Assembly (NCBI GenBank): GCA_964538885.1
Contig: CAZIHR010000071.1
Location: 1-12,846 of the forward strand
Direction: 5' to 3'
Source: JAPOPJ01 sp964538885
GTDB taxonomy: Archaea > Thermoproteota > Nitrososphaeria > Nitrososphaerales > Nitrosopumilaceae
Length of the DNA stretch: 12,846 bases
The notes beneath the pieces were generated by a model, which saw only the letters and a list, made by a program, of their open reading frames with translations, was not told the DNA's origin and made no database searches. Position numbers and translations under genes: made by a program. This document shows positions 1 to 6,163 of the stretch, piece by piece (position 1 is the stretch's first letter; each line of letters opens with the position of its first letter).

Positions 1-1
1 G

Positions 2-160
2 GAATCCGCACACGTCACGTCGTACGCCGTTCACTATAATTTTGTCAGGCCACACATGGGGCTGGGCGGTGTAACTCCGGCAAATGCCGCCGGGATCAGG
101 GTGGAGGGAGCCGTCATATGGCGCACACTCATCCAGAATGCCGCGCTTGCTGCATCCTAA
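2..160 (+). CDS. DDE-type transposase, C-terminal fragment (5' end outside the window)
   Basis: An open frame enters from the left edge and ends at TAA 158-160, leaving 52 residues. It contains HYNFVRPHMGLGGVTPANAA followed by GI and, further on, W-R-T-L-I-Q-N-A. This is the typical end of rve/DDE-fold insertion-sequence transposases: a Y-N-x-x-R-P-H block, then L-G-G-x-T-P-A-x-A-A-G-I. The catalytic D, D and E lie outside the window, so activity cannot be judged, and I cannot assign the IS family securely. The stop is in the normal place after the C-terminal helix, so this end of the gene looks intact. The 150 bases after it should contain the end of the element, but I found no terminal repeat without the partner end. 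Its GC content is higher than that of the core genes in this window. Confidence 0.8.
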   Translation, partial: ESAHVTSYAVHYNFVRPHMGLGGVTPANAAGIRVEGAVIWRTLIQNAALAAS

Positions 161-313
161 GGGACGAATAGTATGGAATGACACGCCAGGGCTAAAAAAT
201 TCCGCACGGACGCGCGCAGGATGTGCCACAGACAGGACAGGATCCAGTTTTTTGGCGTGACGTGCGATCAGGAGTGTAAAAACCCAGAAGTGATCCCGTC
301 TTGATGCAATAGA

Positions 314-1054
314 TTGCCGGCAACACCCGAATTTGGAGAAGAACCGAGTGCGATCGTCGAGGACAAGAGTCTCAAGCGGCGCTGCCGCATCGACGCCGCC
401 GCATTTGCAAGGTACGGAGTATCTAATTCGTTTGATGCAAGACAACATACGGCCAGCATTAGAAACACAAGGCACAGTCAGGACAATGCGAGAATGATTG
501 CTGCCGCACAGCTGGCATGGGACCTCACGATACCTACGGAGGAGTCCGGGCGTCTGGACGTGGTTTTGCCCGACAGGAGCAAGGAGAGTCGAATAAGAAA
601 TCTATTTGAAAGGGCCGTGGGTGGTTTTTACAGCATAGTGCTTGACAAGTGGCAAGTACGTCTGGGCGAGTGGCTTGAGTGGCACGCCGAACCGCACACT
701 CCCGGAATAGACAGAATTCTGCCTGAAATGAAAACCGATATCATTGTTGAAAAATTGGACAGATCGCACCTGATAGTGATCGATACCAAATTCACGGAAA
801 TCACAACCCGATGGCACCGTGAAATATTGAAAAGCCCGAACATATACCAGATATACTCATATCTGAGATCCCAGGAACGCGAGGACGACAATCTGTCGAT
901 GACTTCCACCGGGATGCTTCTGTATCCATCAGTGGGAACCGATTATGATGAATCGGCTACAATACAGGGGCACAAGCTCCGCTTTGTCACGGTGAATTTG
1001 GCGTCTGATGCCGCAAGCATACGAGACAGGTTGCTGGGCTTGATTCCTGACTAG
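314..1054 (+). pseudogene. mcrC: McrC-like restriction nuclease subunit, N-terminally truncated
   Basis: In the family, McrC is the nuclease partner of the GTPase McrB in modification-dependent restriction. The 246-residue frame matches the C-terminal two-thirds of E. coli McrC (about 348 residues). It has an L-F-E-R block near 98-101, P-E-M-K-T-D-I (137-143), I-D-T-K (156-159), S-P-N-I-Y-Q-I-Y (174-181), L-L-Y-P-S-V (202-207) and a final F-V-T-V-N-L. D142, D157 and K159 form the PD-(D/E)xK nuclease site, which is intact. The N-terminal domain of roughly 100 residues is missing. The first available start is TTG 314, with in-frame stops at 302-304 and 179-181. No mcrB is present. A transposase end lies 150 bases upstream, so insertion or deletion probably removed the 5' part. 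A functional short nuclease is possible but less likely. Confidence 0.75.
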
Positions 1055-1058
1055 GTGC

Positions 1059-1447
1059 GTGGCGGGGCCGCGACTGTGCCACGACAGTTTGCCCATTTGC
1101 AGTGTTTGGCGGGAGCCCCGGTATTGGCAGACACGGGTTCATCTTCAAGAACACATCGGAGCAGAACGGATACGTCAAGTCCCTTCGCAGGACGTCCAAA
1201 AGGCGGCACTTGCTGCAGCAACGCCAGAGCAGCTTGACCTTATGCTAGAGGTGCTACAGGGCGCCGGCAAGATAAAGGGCCAGGCTGCAATGGCCAGCTA
1301 GTCGCAGGTGCCGACGAGGCCGAGCGCCTCATTACACATGGATGCAGGTTCGTAGGCGTGCTACCAAACGGCAAAGTCGTGCTAGAACGACGGCAAAAGT
1401 ACACGGCGGCAAAAAGGGACTCGAACCCACAGTGGAAGCGGGTCTAG
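1059..1447 (+). pseudogene. Frameshifted gene fragment beside the tRNA, function unknown
   Basis: Two overlapping frames look like one broken gene. The first (1059-1301) has a protein-like C-terminal half with T-P-E-Q-L-D-L-M-L-E-V-L-Q, then G-K-I-K-G-Q, and stops at TAG 1299-1301. The frame two bases over continues without a break: from about 1310 it reads A-D-E-A-E-R-L-I-T-H-G, then F-V-G-V-L-P-N-G-K-V-V-L-E-R, and ends at TAG 1445-1447. A single indel near 1290-1305 would join them. An early C-x-x-x-x-x-x-C-x-V-W-R-E-P stretch may be an old metal-binding segment. I do not recognise the family. Its end inside the 3' part of tRNA-Lys suggests an element-borne gene next to an attachment site, possibly an integrase tail, but no integrase catalytic motif is present. 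Confidence 0.45.
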
Positions 1448-1512
1448 AGGGATTCGAACCCTCGACAGCAGGATTAAGAGTCCTGTGCGCTACCTGGCTG
1501 CGCTATAGACCC
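1439..1512 (-). tRNA. tRNA-Lys (anticodon CTT)
   Basis: Read on the minus strand this folds into a full cloverleaf of 74 bases. Acceptor GGGTCTA pairs with TAGACCC, the D stem is GCGC/GCGC, and the anticodon stem CAGGA/TCCTG encloses CTCTTAA, giving anticodon CTT. The variable loop has five bases, and the T arm is GAGGG-TTCGAAT-CCCTC. The discriminator base is G, CCA is not encoded, and no intron is visible. A TATA-like TTATTAAT lies 26-33 bases upstream (1538-1545). The 3' end faces the accessory patch on the left, the orientation expected if an element integrated at the tRNA 3' end. Confidence 0.95.
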
Positions 1513-1513
1513 A

Positions 1514-1531
1514 CAGAATTAACAAATTCTG
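1514..1531. repeat. Perfect 7-bp inverted repeat, 4-base loop
   Basis: CAGAATT-AACA-AATTCTG lies directly 5' of tRNA-Lys (two bases away) and about 40 bases after the stop of the SRPBCC gene, both on the minus strand. It could act as a hairpin in a joint transcript or as a protein site over the tRNA start. It sits between the tRNA and its likely TATA box. Confidence 0.6.
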
Positions 1532-1537
1532 TTGTTG

Positions 1538-1545
1538 TTATTAAT
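1538..1545 (-). promoter_or_regulatory. TATA box for tRNA-Lys
   Basis: The sequence reads ATTAATAA on the minus strand, 26-33 bases before the first base of the tRNA, the usual archaeal spacing. No other AT-rich octamer is as well placed. This is based on position only. Confidence 0.4.
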
Positions 1546-1570
1546 CTTGAGATTACAAATTCGCAGATTT

Positions 1571-2254
1571 TTAGGCTTTTGCTTCTATTTTTTCATACTT
1601 TTCCAAGATGGCAGTAAGTACGGTGGATACTGGAACATCGTTCATCTTTTTCTTTTCTGCAAGTAGTTTTTTGTATGCATCAAGAGTTATGTAGACGGGA
1701 ATGGAGCCATTACCTTCTAACAAGCCCCTCACATTATACAGAGCAGTCTCCATACCGCGTTCAGCAGACTTTGCAAACTTGGCTTTATCCATGATTGCTC
1801 CGAGTGGACCAAATGGCATTTCATAATCTACTGACATGGTAACCCGCGTCATGTTGTCCCCCAAAGACTCAAACTCGTTGGTGATCTCCCACCGCTTGAA
1901 CGGACCGTCGATCTGTTTTGCAGAAATTTTCTCATTTCTGTTGAATTCAGTTGTTTCACAGTCCCATTCAAGACGCTTACCATTAAAGTCGCCAATCACT
2001 CTAAAGGTGGTGCCAACGCCCATACCATCCTTGATATCCATGGGAACAACTGCCATACCGACAGCATCATTTTTGATCTGGTCAGATACATGTTCTGGCC
2101 TTGCAAAATAAGTAAAAACGCTCTCCACAGACACCTTAATGTCGATAGATTTACGTACCAGAGTCAACGATTCTGTGTCTTGCCAATAAGGATTTAAAGG
2201 TTTTGAAGATTTTTCATCACTTGTGTAATTTTTTTTCCAAGATTTAGCATCCAT
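1571..2254 (-). CDS. SRPBCC (START/Bet v1-like) domain protein with ribbon-helix-helix-like tail
   Basis: The protein has 227 residues from ATG 2254. A TTG four codons upstream (2266) is also open, but the AT-rich element centred about 29 bases before the ATG favours the ATG. Residues about 34-180 fit the polyketide cyclase/SRPBCC fold: L-V-R-K-S-I-D-I-K-V-S-V-E-S-V-F near the start, an F-R-V-I-G-D-F-N-G strand, and a final long helix with M-E-T-A-L-Y-N-V-R-G-L-L-E. Such proteins bind hydrophobic ligands in a cavity; the ligand is unknown here. Residues about 185-226 form a separate tail (S-I-P-V-Y-I-T-L-D-A-Y-K-K-L, then two helices) that resembles a ribbon-helix-helix DNA-binding unit. It has no signal peptide, so it is cytoplasmic. 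It is divergent from a secreted protein gene and lies upstream of tRNA-Lys on the same strand. The domain call is firm; the role is unknown. Confidence 0.8.
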   Translation of the reverse strand: MDAKSWKKNYTSDEKSSKPLNPYWQDTESLTLVRKSIDIKVSVESVFTYFARPEHVSDQIKNDAVGMAVVPMDIKDGMGVGTTFRVIGDFNGKRLEWDCETTEFNRNEKISAKQIDGPFKRWEITNEFESLGDNMTRVTMSVDYEMPFGPLGAIMDKAKFAKSAERGMETALYNVRGLLEGNGSIPVYITLDAYKKLLAEKKKMNDVPVSTVLTAILEKYEKIEAKA

Positions 2255-2278
2255 TATTTTTTGCAAGTTTCAGTACAG

Positions 2279-2288
2279 CATGTAAATT
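2279..2288. promoter_or_regulatory. TATA-like element shared by two divergent genes
   Basis: CATGTAAATT lies in the 53 bases between ATG 2254 (minus) and ATG 2308 (plus). Its centre is about 25 bases from the plus start and about 29 from the minus start, so one AT-rich element is placed to serve short-leader transcripts in both directions. No second good candidate is visible. Confidence 0.4.
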
Positions 2289-2307
2289 CCCACAGTTGAT
2301 TAACACC

Positions 2308-2847
2308 ATGTTTATCAAACTCTTTGGAGTGGACATGGTACAATCATCACTTGTTGTTGTATTTTTCCTGCTAGGTATAATGGCAATACCTACAGAAGCA
2401 TGGGCACACTCTATGTTCAACTCCGCTGAAAAATTTCACGGAGGATACAGAGTCCAAGTAGCTACTGCACCAGAGTTTCCCCAGATTGACGAGCCGTCCA
2501 AATTTATGATAAGAGTTACAGATGAGTACTTTGAGGAGGTAGACAAATTCACGATGGGAATCAAGTTCTTCTACAACGACCAACAGATAGATGGCATCCC
2601 CACAAAATCATATGATGGTGCCCACTGGGAATTCGATCACACATGGAAAAACCCAGGAAACCACATAGTAGAGATCATTTTATATAATATGGAAGACAGT
2701 GCGGGACCCCTTGAATACAAATTCAATATGGGGACGCAGAGTCCGTTCGGATACATCTTCATAATGGCAATCACCATAGGAGCACTGTGCTTTGCTGTAG
2801 TCATGGCATACATCTATCTACCCAGATTCAGAAAGCCTAGGCCTTAG
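2308..2847 (+). CDS. Secreted, membrane-anchored beta-domain protein, possible copper-binding
   Basis: The 179-residue product starts at ATG 2308; an upstream TTG at 2296 and an internal ATG at 2335 are alternatives. Residues 10-33 are a signal peptide ending A-W-A before H34. A soluble region (34-145) rich in alternating hydrophobic strands follows, then one membrane helix (about 150-170) and a basic tail, P-R-F-R-K-P-R. This predicts an external Ig-like or beta-sandwich domain held at the membrane. If the signal peptidase cuts after A33, the mature protein begins with histidine, as in CopC-type and other histidine-brace copper proteins. H44, H106, H111 and H119 could supply further ligands. 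Its 3' end overlaps the last gene of the convergent cox operon by 11 bases. I do not recognise a named family. A role in copper handling or oxidase assembly is inference from context. Confidence 0.7.
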   Translation: MFIKLFGVDMVQSSLVVVFFLLGIMAIPTEAWAHSMFNSAEKFHGGYRVQVATAPEFPQIDEPSKFMIRVTDEYFEEVDKFTMGIKFFYNDQQIDGIPTKSYDGAHWEFDHTWKNPGNHIVEIILYNMEDSAGPLEYKFNMGTQSPFGYIFIMAITIGALCFAVVMAYIYLPRFRKPRP

Positions 2848-3280
2848 GATGCGGAACGGTCCTTGCCACCCTAAAGGCAAATAGAACTGTCAACAACACC
2901 ACAGAAAACAACAGTATTCCAATTCCCAGATGTATTGCAACTAGTACCGCGTGCAATTTCAAGTCGATTACCAATGCACCCAGTGTTATCTGCGTAATTA
3001 CAAATACGGTTGCAAGTGAGCTTGTGAGTTTGATTTTTTTATCAGATTGCCTATTCAATAGTATCGCAACCATGGTGGCAATCACCAGTGCCCCGGTGGT
3101 AGCAGCAATCAGTCTGTGAATCCACTCTATCAAATATTCCTCAGAAGGCATTATTCCATCTGGACATAACGGCCACTCTGGACATGTGAGCCCAAGCCCC
3201 GCAGCTGAGATATACCCCCCAATAAACATTAGAGAGTACAATACTATCAAGGTGGCAAGCGCCAGATACTGTATCGCCAA
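2837..3280 (-). CDS. ctaA: Heme A synthase-like protein, half-size (CtaA/Cox15 family)
   Basis: Family members oxidise heme O to heme A for aa3-type oxidases, in the membrane. From TTG 3280 the protein has 147 residues and four predicted helices, half the eight of bacterial CtaA, as in other archaeal forms. The signature follows the first helix: G-G-Y-I-S-A-A-G-L-G-L-T-C-P-E-W-P-L-C, with C33 and C39 forming the extracytoplasmic pair. It is followed by E-W-I-H-R (H55) and, in the last helix, H110 and H117 as candidate heme ligands. The frame is open to another TTG at 3340, but that would overlap the cupredoxin gene by 58 bases; TTG 3280 starts just after its stop. It is the last gene of the cox operon, which makes sense for cofactor supply. 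The overlap with the convergent gene is 11 bases. Confidence 0.85.
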   Translation of the reverse strand: MAIQYLALATLIVLYSLMFIGGYISAAGLGLTCPEWPLCPDGIMPSEEYLIEWIHRLIAATTGALVIATMVAILLNRQSDKKIKLTSSLATVFVITQITLGALVIDLKLHAVLVAIHLGIGILLFSVVLLTVLFAFRVARTVPHPKA

Positions 3281-3282
3281 AA

Positions 3283-3861
3283 CTATTCTACGATAAAGTT
3301 GCCTTGCATTCCCTGAACCGCATGGCCAGGTATAGTACAAATGTAATAGTAAGTACCAGGTGCGCCTGCCAGAAACGTTGTCTGGCCACTCTCACCAGGT
3401 TTTAGTGGACTTGTCATGGCTGCAATATCTGAGCCCCAGATCACATTGTTAAAGTCATCAGGGTCAACCACTACACCAAATGCATGAAATAGTTTGCCCA
3501 TATTGGCCGAGTTGATGGTAATCTCATCACCAGAATTTACTCGAATTTCAGGGTTGCTGCCATCCTCACCCGGCAACGCATTAAATGCAAGAGTCAAGAA
3601 ATCATCTGATTCTACAAAGTCAAGCGTAAAGGTGTGAGATACTCCCGTAGGTGGTGCCGCAGCAGATGTATCTGGCAAATCAGTTGTGTCAGCTTCCATG
3701 GCCTTCATAATTTCCACCACGGGGGCAGGCTCAGAGATCCAATAGTCCCACATGGCAAAGAATATCACGCCACCCGCAACGCAGATGCCCAACATTATTG
3801 CCATCATCTTACCCGTCCTTGCGGGGGTGGTTCTGTAATACGTATCAGTGTCTTGGCTCAA
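3283..3861 (-). CDS. Membrane-anchored cupredoxin (plastocyanin-like blue copper protein)
   Basis: The protein has 192 residues. An N-terminal basic stretch and one membrane helix (about 18-40) are followed by a Pro/Ala/Thr linker (45-75) and a cupredoxin domain (76-192). The type 1 copper ligands are visible: H126 in K-L-F-H-A-F-G, then C175, H180 and M185 in Y-I-C-T-I-P-G-H-A-V-Q-G-M. It should face outside and carry electrons to the CuA centre of the oxidase, taking the place of cytochrome c, or act as an oxidase subunit. The start is TTG 3861. A good Shine-Dalgarno AGGAG lies nine bases before it and overlaps the coxA stop codon, while a nearby ATG (3868-3866) is out of frame and meets TGA after two codons. 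The spacing to coxA is 12 bases, so translation is probably coupled. Confidence 0.9.
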   Translation of the reverse strand: MSQDTDTYYRTTPARTGKMMAIMLGICVAGGVIFFAMWDYWISEPAPVVEIMKAMEADTTDLPDTSAAAPPTGVSHTFTLDFVESDDFLTLAFNALPGEDGSNPEIRVNSGDEITINSANMGKLFHAFGVVVDPDDFNNVIWGSDIAAMTSPLKPGESGQTTFLAGAPGTYYYICTIPGHAVQGMQGNFIVE

Positions 3862-3873
3862 TTCAACATACTC

Positions 3874-5400
3874 CTAATGGTGTGGATTCTTTGCCTCAAA
3901 GGGATAATAGTATTTCCCGCCCAATCCAAATGGATCATCTGTGTTTGCTGGAGTACCCTTGGCAGAGCTGTGTATCATGTTTGCAAGGAACAGCACCATG
4001 CTGGCTCCAATTATCATTGCACCCACAGATGTTATCTGGTTCATTGCTATCCATTCTGGAATGGGCGGATAGTCAAAGATTCTTCTGGGCATTCCGTACA
4101 GGCCCAACACATGCTGTGTAAAGAAGACCATAACTGTACCCACAAACGACAAGATAAAGTGGATCTTTCCCATAGTCTCATTATACATTCTTCCAGTCAC
4201 ATACGGGAACATGTAATACAGATATGCTATTGAGCCAAAGGCAATAGTACCCATCACAAAGAGGTGAAAGTGACCAACCACCCAGTATGTGTCATGGGTG
4301 GAAAAGTCCAGCGGCATTGCACTGTTTACTACTCCGCCTGCGCCAGCAGAAAAGAACAGTGCTATTCCACCTACCGCCCACATCATCGGAGTTGAAAATC
4401 TTATTCTGCCGTTCCACATCGTCGCAAGAAAATTGAATACATGCATTGCAGATGCAGGTACAGCGGCAAGGGTGCCCACCATAAATACAGTCTTTTCGGT
4501 GAATGACATTCCTGTGGCATACATGTGATGCGCCCACGATGAAAAGCCCACAATGGCCAACAGTACAAATGCAAACACGCCGGATCCATAACTGAAGATC
4601 GGCTTTCGTGAAAATCTGGGAATGATCTCATACATCATTCCAATTGCTGGAATTACAAGCACGTATACTTCAGGGTGGAACGTAAACCAGAACAAGTGTG
4701 CATACGCGATTGGGTCACCACCCATGGCAGGATTGAAGAATCCACTCACCCCCAGCCTGTCAGTCAGAAGCATCAAGAGTGCTGCGGCAAAAGTTGGGAT
4801 TGCCACCAAGATAATAAGAGATGAAGAGAGAAATGACCATGCCAAGAGAGGCACTTGGCCTATTGACATATCTGGATGCTTGCATTTCAGTATAGTTACG
4901 ACAAAATTGATGGCACCAAGAATTGATGAAATACCTAGTATCTTCAGTCCAAAGATCCACATGTCGGCTGCAGGACCGGGTGCACTAATTATAGAATATG
5001 GGGGAGTTGCATACCAAGAAAAATCTGCAAAACCCAGCCAGATGAGTGCTCCAGAGGGAGGAATCATCCAGAATGCCAAGGCGTTAAGCTTCGGATATGC
5101 CATATCCTTGTATCTTACCATAATGGGGACAAAGTAATTGCCAACAGCAGAGGCAAACGGAATGATGAACAAAAAGATCAGCGTAGTACCATGAACTGTA
5201 AACATTCTGTTAAATGTCATCGCGTCTGCGATGATTTGAGATCCCGGTAGGAATAGCTCCGCACGAATCCCCAACGCGAGTGCGCCGCCAAGAAATAGAA
5301 ATGCAATCGAGGATATCAGGTATAGTAAACCCACATCTGTATGATGTGTGGAAAACATGATTTGCCAGATGGGGCGCGGCTTTTGTAGTTCTAGAACCAA
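3874..5400 (-). CDS. coxA: Heme-copper oxidase subunit I (type A terminal oxidase)
   Basis: This is the catalytic subunit reducing O2 to water and pumping protons. It has 508 residues and about twelve helices, the normal size. The low-spin heme ligands are H70 and H379. CuB ligands are H242, H291 and H292, with the cross-link tyrosine Y246 in H-P-E-V-Y, and the heme a3 ligand is H377 in V-V-G-H-F-H. The D-channel is intact: D99 and N106 in K-D-M-A-Y-P-K-L-N, and E244. This places it in the A1 type. The K-channel lysine is not found: the usual P-T-G-I-K-V-F segment reads P-A-S-A-M-H-V-F-N-F (315-324), with H320 in its place. The start is TTG 5400, since TGA lies two codons upstream, and it is preceded by a G-rich run at about 5408-5413. 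It lies in the middle of a five-gene cox operon; no subunit III is in the window. Confidence 0.97.
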   Translation of the reverse strand: MVLELQKPRPIWQIMFSTHHTDVGLLYLISSIAFLFLGGALALGIRAELFLPGSQIIADAMTFNRMFTVHGTTLIFLFIIPFASAVGNYFVPIMVRYKDMAYPKLNALAFWMIPPSGALIWLGFADFSWYATPPYSIISAPGPAADMWIFGLKILGISSILGAINFVVTILKCKHPDMSIGQVPLLAWSFLSSSLIILVAIPTFAAALLMLLTDRLGVSGFFNPAMGGDPIAYAHLFWFTFHPEVYVLVIPAIGMMYEIIPRFSRKPIFSYGSGVFAFVLLAIVGFSSWAHHMYATGMSFTEKTVFMVGTLAAVPASAMHVFNFLATMWNGRIRFSTPMMWAVGGIALFFSAGAGGVVNSAMPLDFSTHDTYWVVGHFHLFVMGTIAFGSIAYLYYMFPYVTGRMYNETMGKIHFILSFVGTVMVFFTQHVLGLYGMPRRIFDYPPIPEWIAMNQITSVGAMIIGASMVLFLANMIHSSAKGTPANTDDPFGLGGKYYYPFEAKNPHH

Positions 5401-5449
5401 CAGTCAGACCCCCCACAAACTGTTGCAAAAGGTTGCGATAAAAGCATTA

Positions 5450-5881
5450 TCAAGTTAGTGGCTCCTCCACAATCAATTTTCCGCGCATATTATAGTGTAT
5501 CAAACCACAGTATTCCCTACATTGAATGTCGTGTTCTCCGGCTTTGTCTGGTGCAAACCACACGGTGTTTACTCTTCCTGGCACCGCATCCATCAAAACT
5601 ACATAATCATGTATGTTAAACGAATGAATCACATCTTCAGACATTACCTCAAATTTGTATGCCTTGCCAGCCTCTACATGCAACTCACCAAGTTCCTGTG
5701 TACCGTCTTCGTGCTCAAACGTCCAGAACCATTGCTTGCCTATCACCTTGATGACTTCGGCATCTGCTGGTACATGCTCTACCAGACGTTCAACATTCCA
5801 AGCTTCTGCTCCAACCCATGTCATCAATGCAACCACTATTCCTATGTAAATCCATTCTGGCCAGTTGGAATGGTGTCCCAA
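5450..5881 (-). CDS. coxB: Oxidase subunit II, second helix and CuA domain
   Basis: This 143-residue protein has one membrane helix (about 8-27) and a CuA cupredoxin domain outside. The CuA ligands are all visible: H86, then C121, E123, C125, H129 and M132 in C-R-E-Y-C-G-L-I-H-Y-N-M. The aromatic electron-entry patch is W51-F-W53 in K-Q-W-F-W-T-F-E. It takes electrons from a cupredoxin donor and passes them to heme a in subunit I. The usual subunit II is one chain with two helices; here the first helix is encoded separately just upstream. The start is TTG 5881, four bases after the upstream TAA and in the same frame, so the two genes would be one if that stop were absent. A G-A-G-G-G stretch lies 13 bases before the TTG. 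Confidence 0.92.
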   Translation of the reverse strand: MGHHSNWPEWIYIGIVVALMTWVGAEAWNVERLVEHVPADAEVIKVIGKQWFWTFEHEDGTQELGELHVEAGKAYKFEVMSEDVIHSFNIHDYVVLMDAVPGRVNTVWFAPDKAGEHDIQCREYCGLIHYNMRGKLIVEEPLT

Positions 5882-5884
5882 TTT

Positions 5885-6148
5885 TTACCACACACCCTCT
5901 TTTTCGTACTGGGTCGGCTTTGCTTTTGGATTTGATTCCCTGAATCTCAGTATTAGCCAGATGAGTGTGCCCGATACAACTGCACCAACAGTAAATGCTA
6001 CAGTCATCATCCTAAAAAACAAATTCCAGATCAACACTCTACGATCAACATACTCACCTGGCTCGTCGCCGGCCGCAAACGCATAGTCTGCCACAGGGAC
6101 AATTACCATGACGGCCAACAATAAGAACAGTCCGAGCATTCTCTTCAT
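5885..6148 (-). CDS. Oxidase subunit II, N-terminal part (signal peptide and first helix)
   Basis: The 87-residue product opens the cox operon. Residues 1-25 form a signal peptide ending A-F-A. A short external stretch follows (G-D-E-P-G-E-Y-V-D-R-R), and one membrane helix (about 40-67) leads into L-I-W-L-I-L-R-F-R-E-S-N-P-K. This matches the first helix of subunit II, where L-x-W-x-x-x-x-F-R-x-R/E closes helix I. The frame ends at TAA 5887-5885, and the CuA part resumes in the same frame after one codon. Together the two proteins reproduce a whole subunit II. The start is ATG 6148; ATG 6139 is an alternative. The promoter is a TATA box at 6178-6187. A natural split, recent nonsense mutation or sequence error are all possible. 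Confidence 0.85.
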   Translation of the reverse strand: MKRMLGLFLLLAVMVIVPVADYAFAAGDEPGEYVDRRVLIWNLFFRMMTVAFTVGAVVSGTLIWLILRFRESNPKAKPTQYEKEGVW

Positions 6149-6163
6149 AGGTGATTGACTGTC

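Noticed and set aside
221..304. 27-codon frame between the transposase and mcrC
   Set aside because: It is in the mcrC frame but resembles no part of the missing N-terminal domain; probably random sequence.
1342..1617. Open frame of 91 codons on the plus strand
   Set aside because: It runs through the reverse of tRNA-Lys and the end of the SRPBCC gene; the G-F-E-P-S-T-A-G-L piece is a well-known false peptide from tRNA T arms.
2837..3340. Longer heme A synthase starting at TTG 3340
   Set aside because: It would overlap the cupredoxin gene by 58 bases, and both candidates are TTG; the basic stretch before helix 1 keeps it possible, but 3280 is the simpler start.
3634..4233. 199-codon plus-strand frame
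   Set aside because: It is antisense to the cupredoxin and coxA genes, with a composition unlike a folded protein.
4622..5137. 171-codon plus-strand frame
   Set aside because: It is the antisense shadow of coxA, which has all heme and copper ligands in its own frame.
5495..5935. 146-codon plus-strand frame
   Set aside because: It is antisense to subunit II, Cys- and His-rich without any domain pattern, and crosses the split junction.
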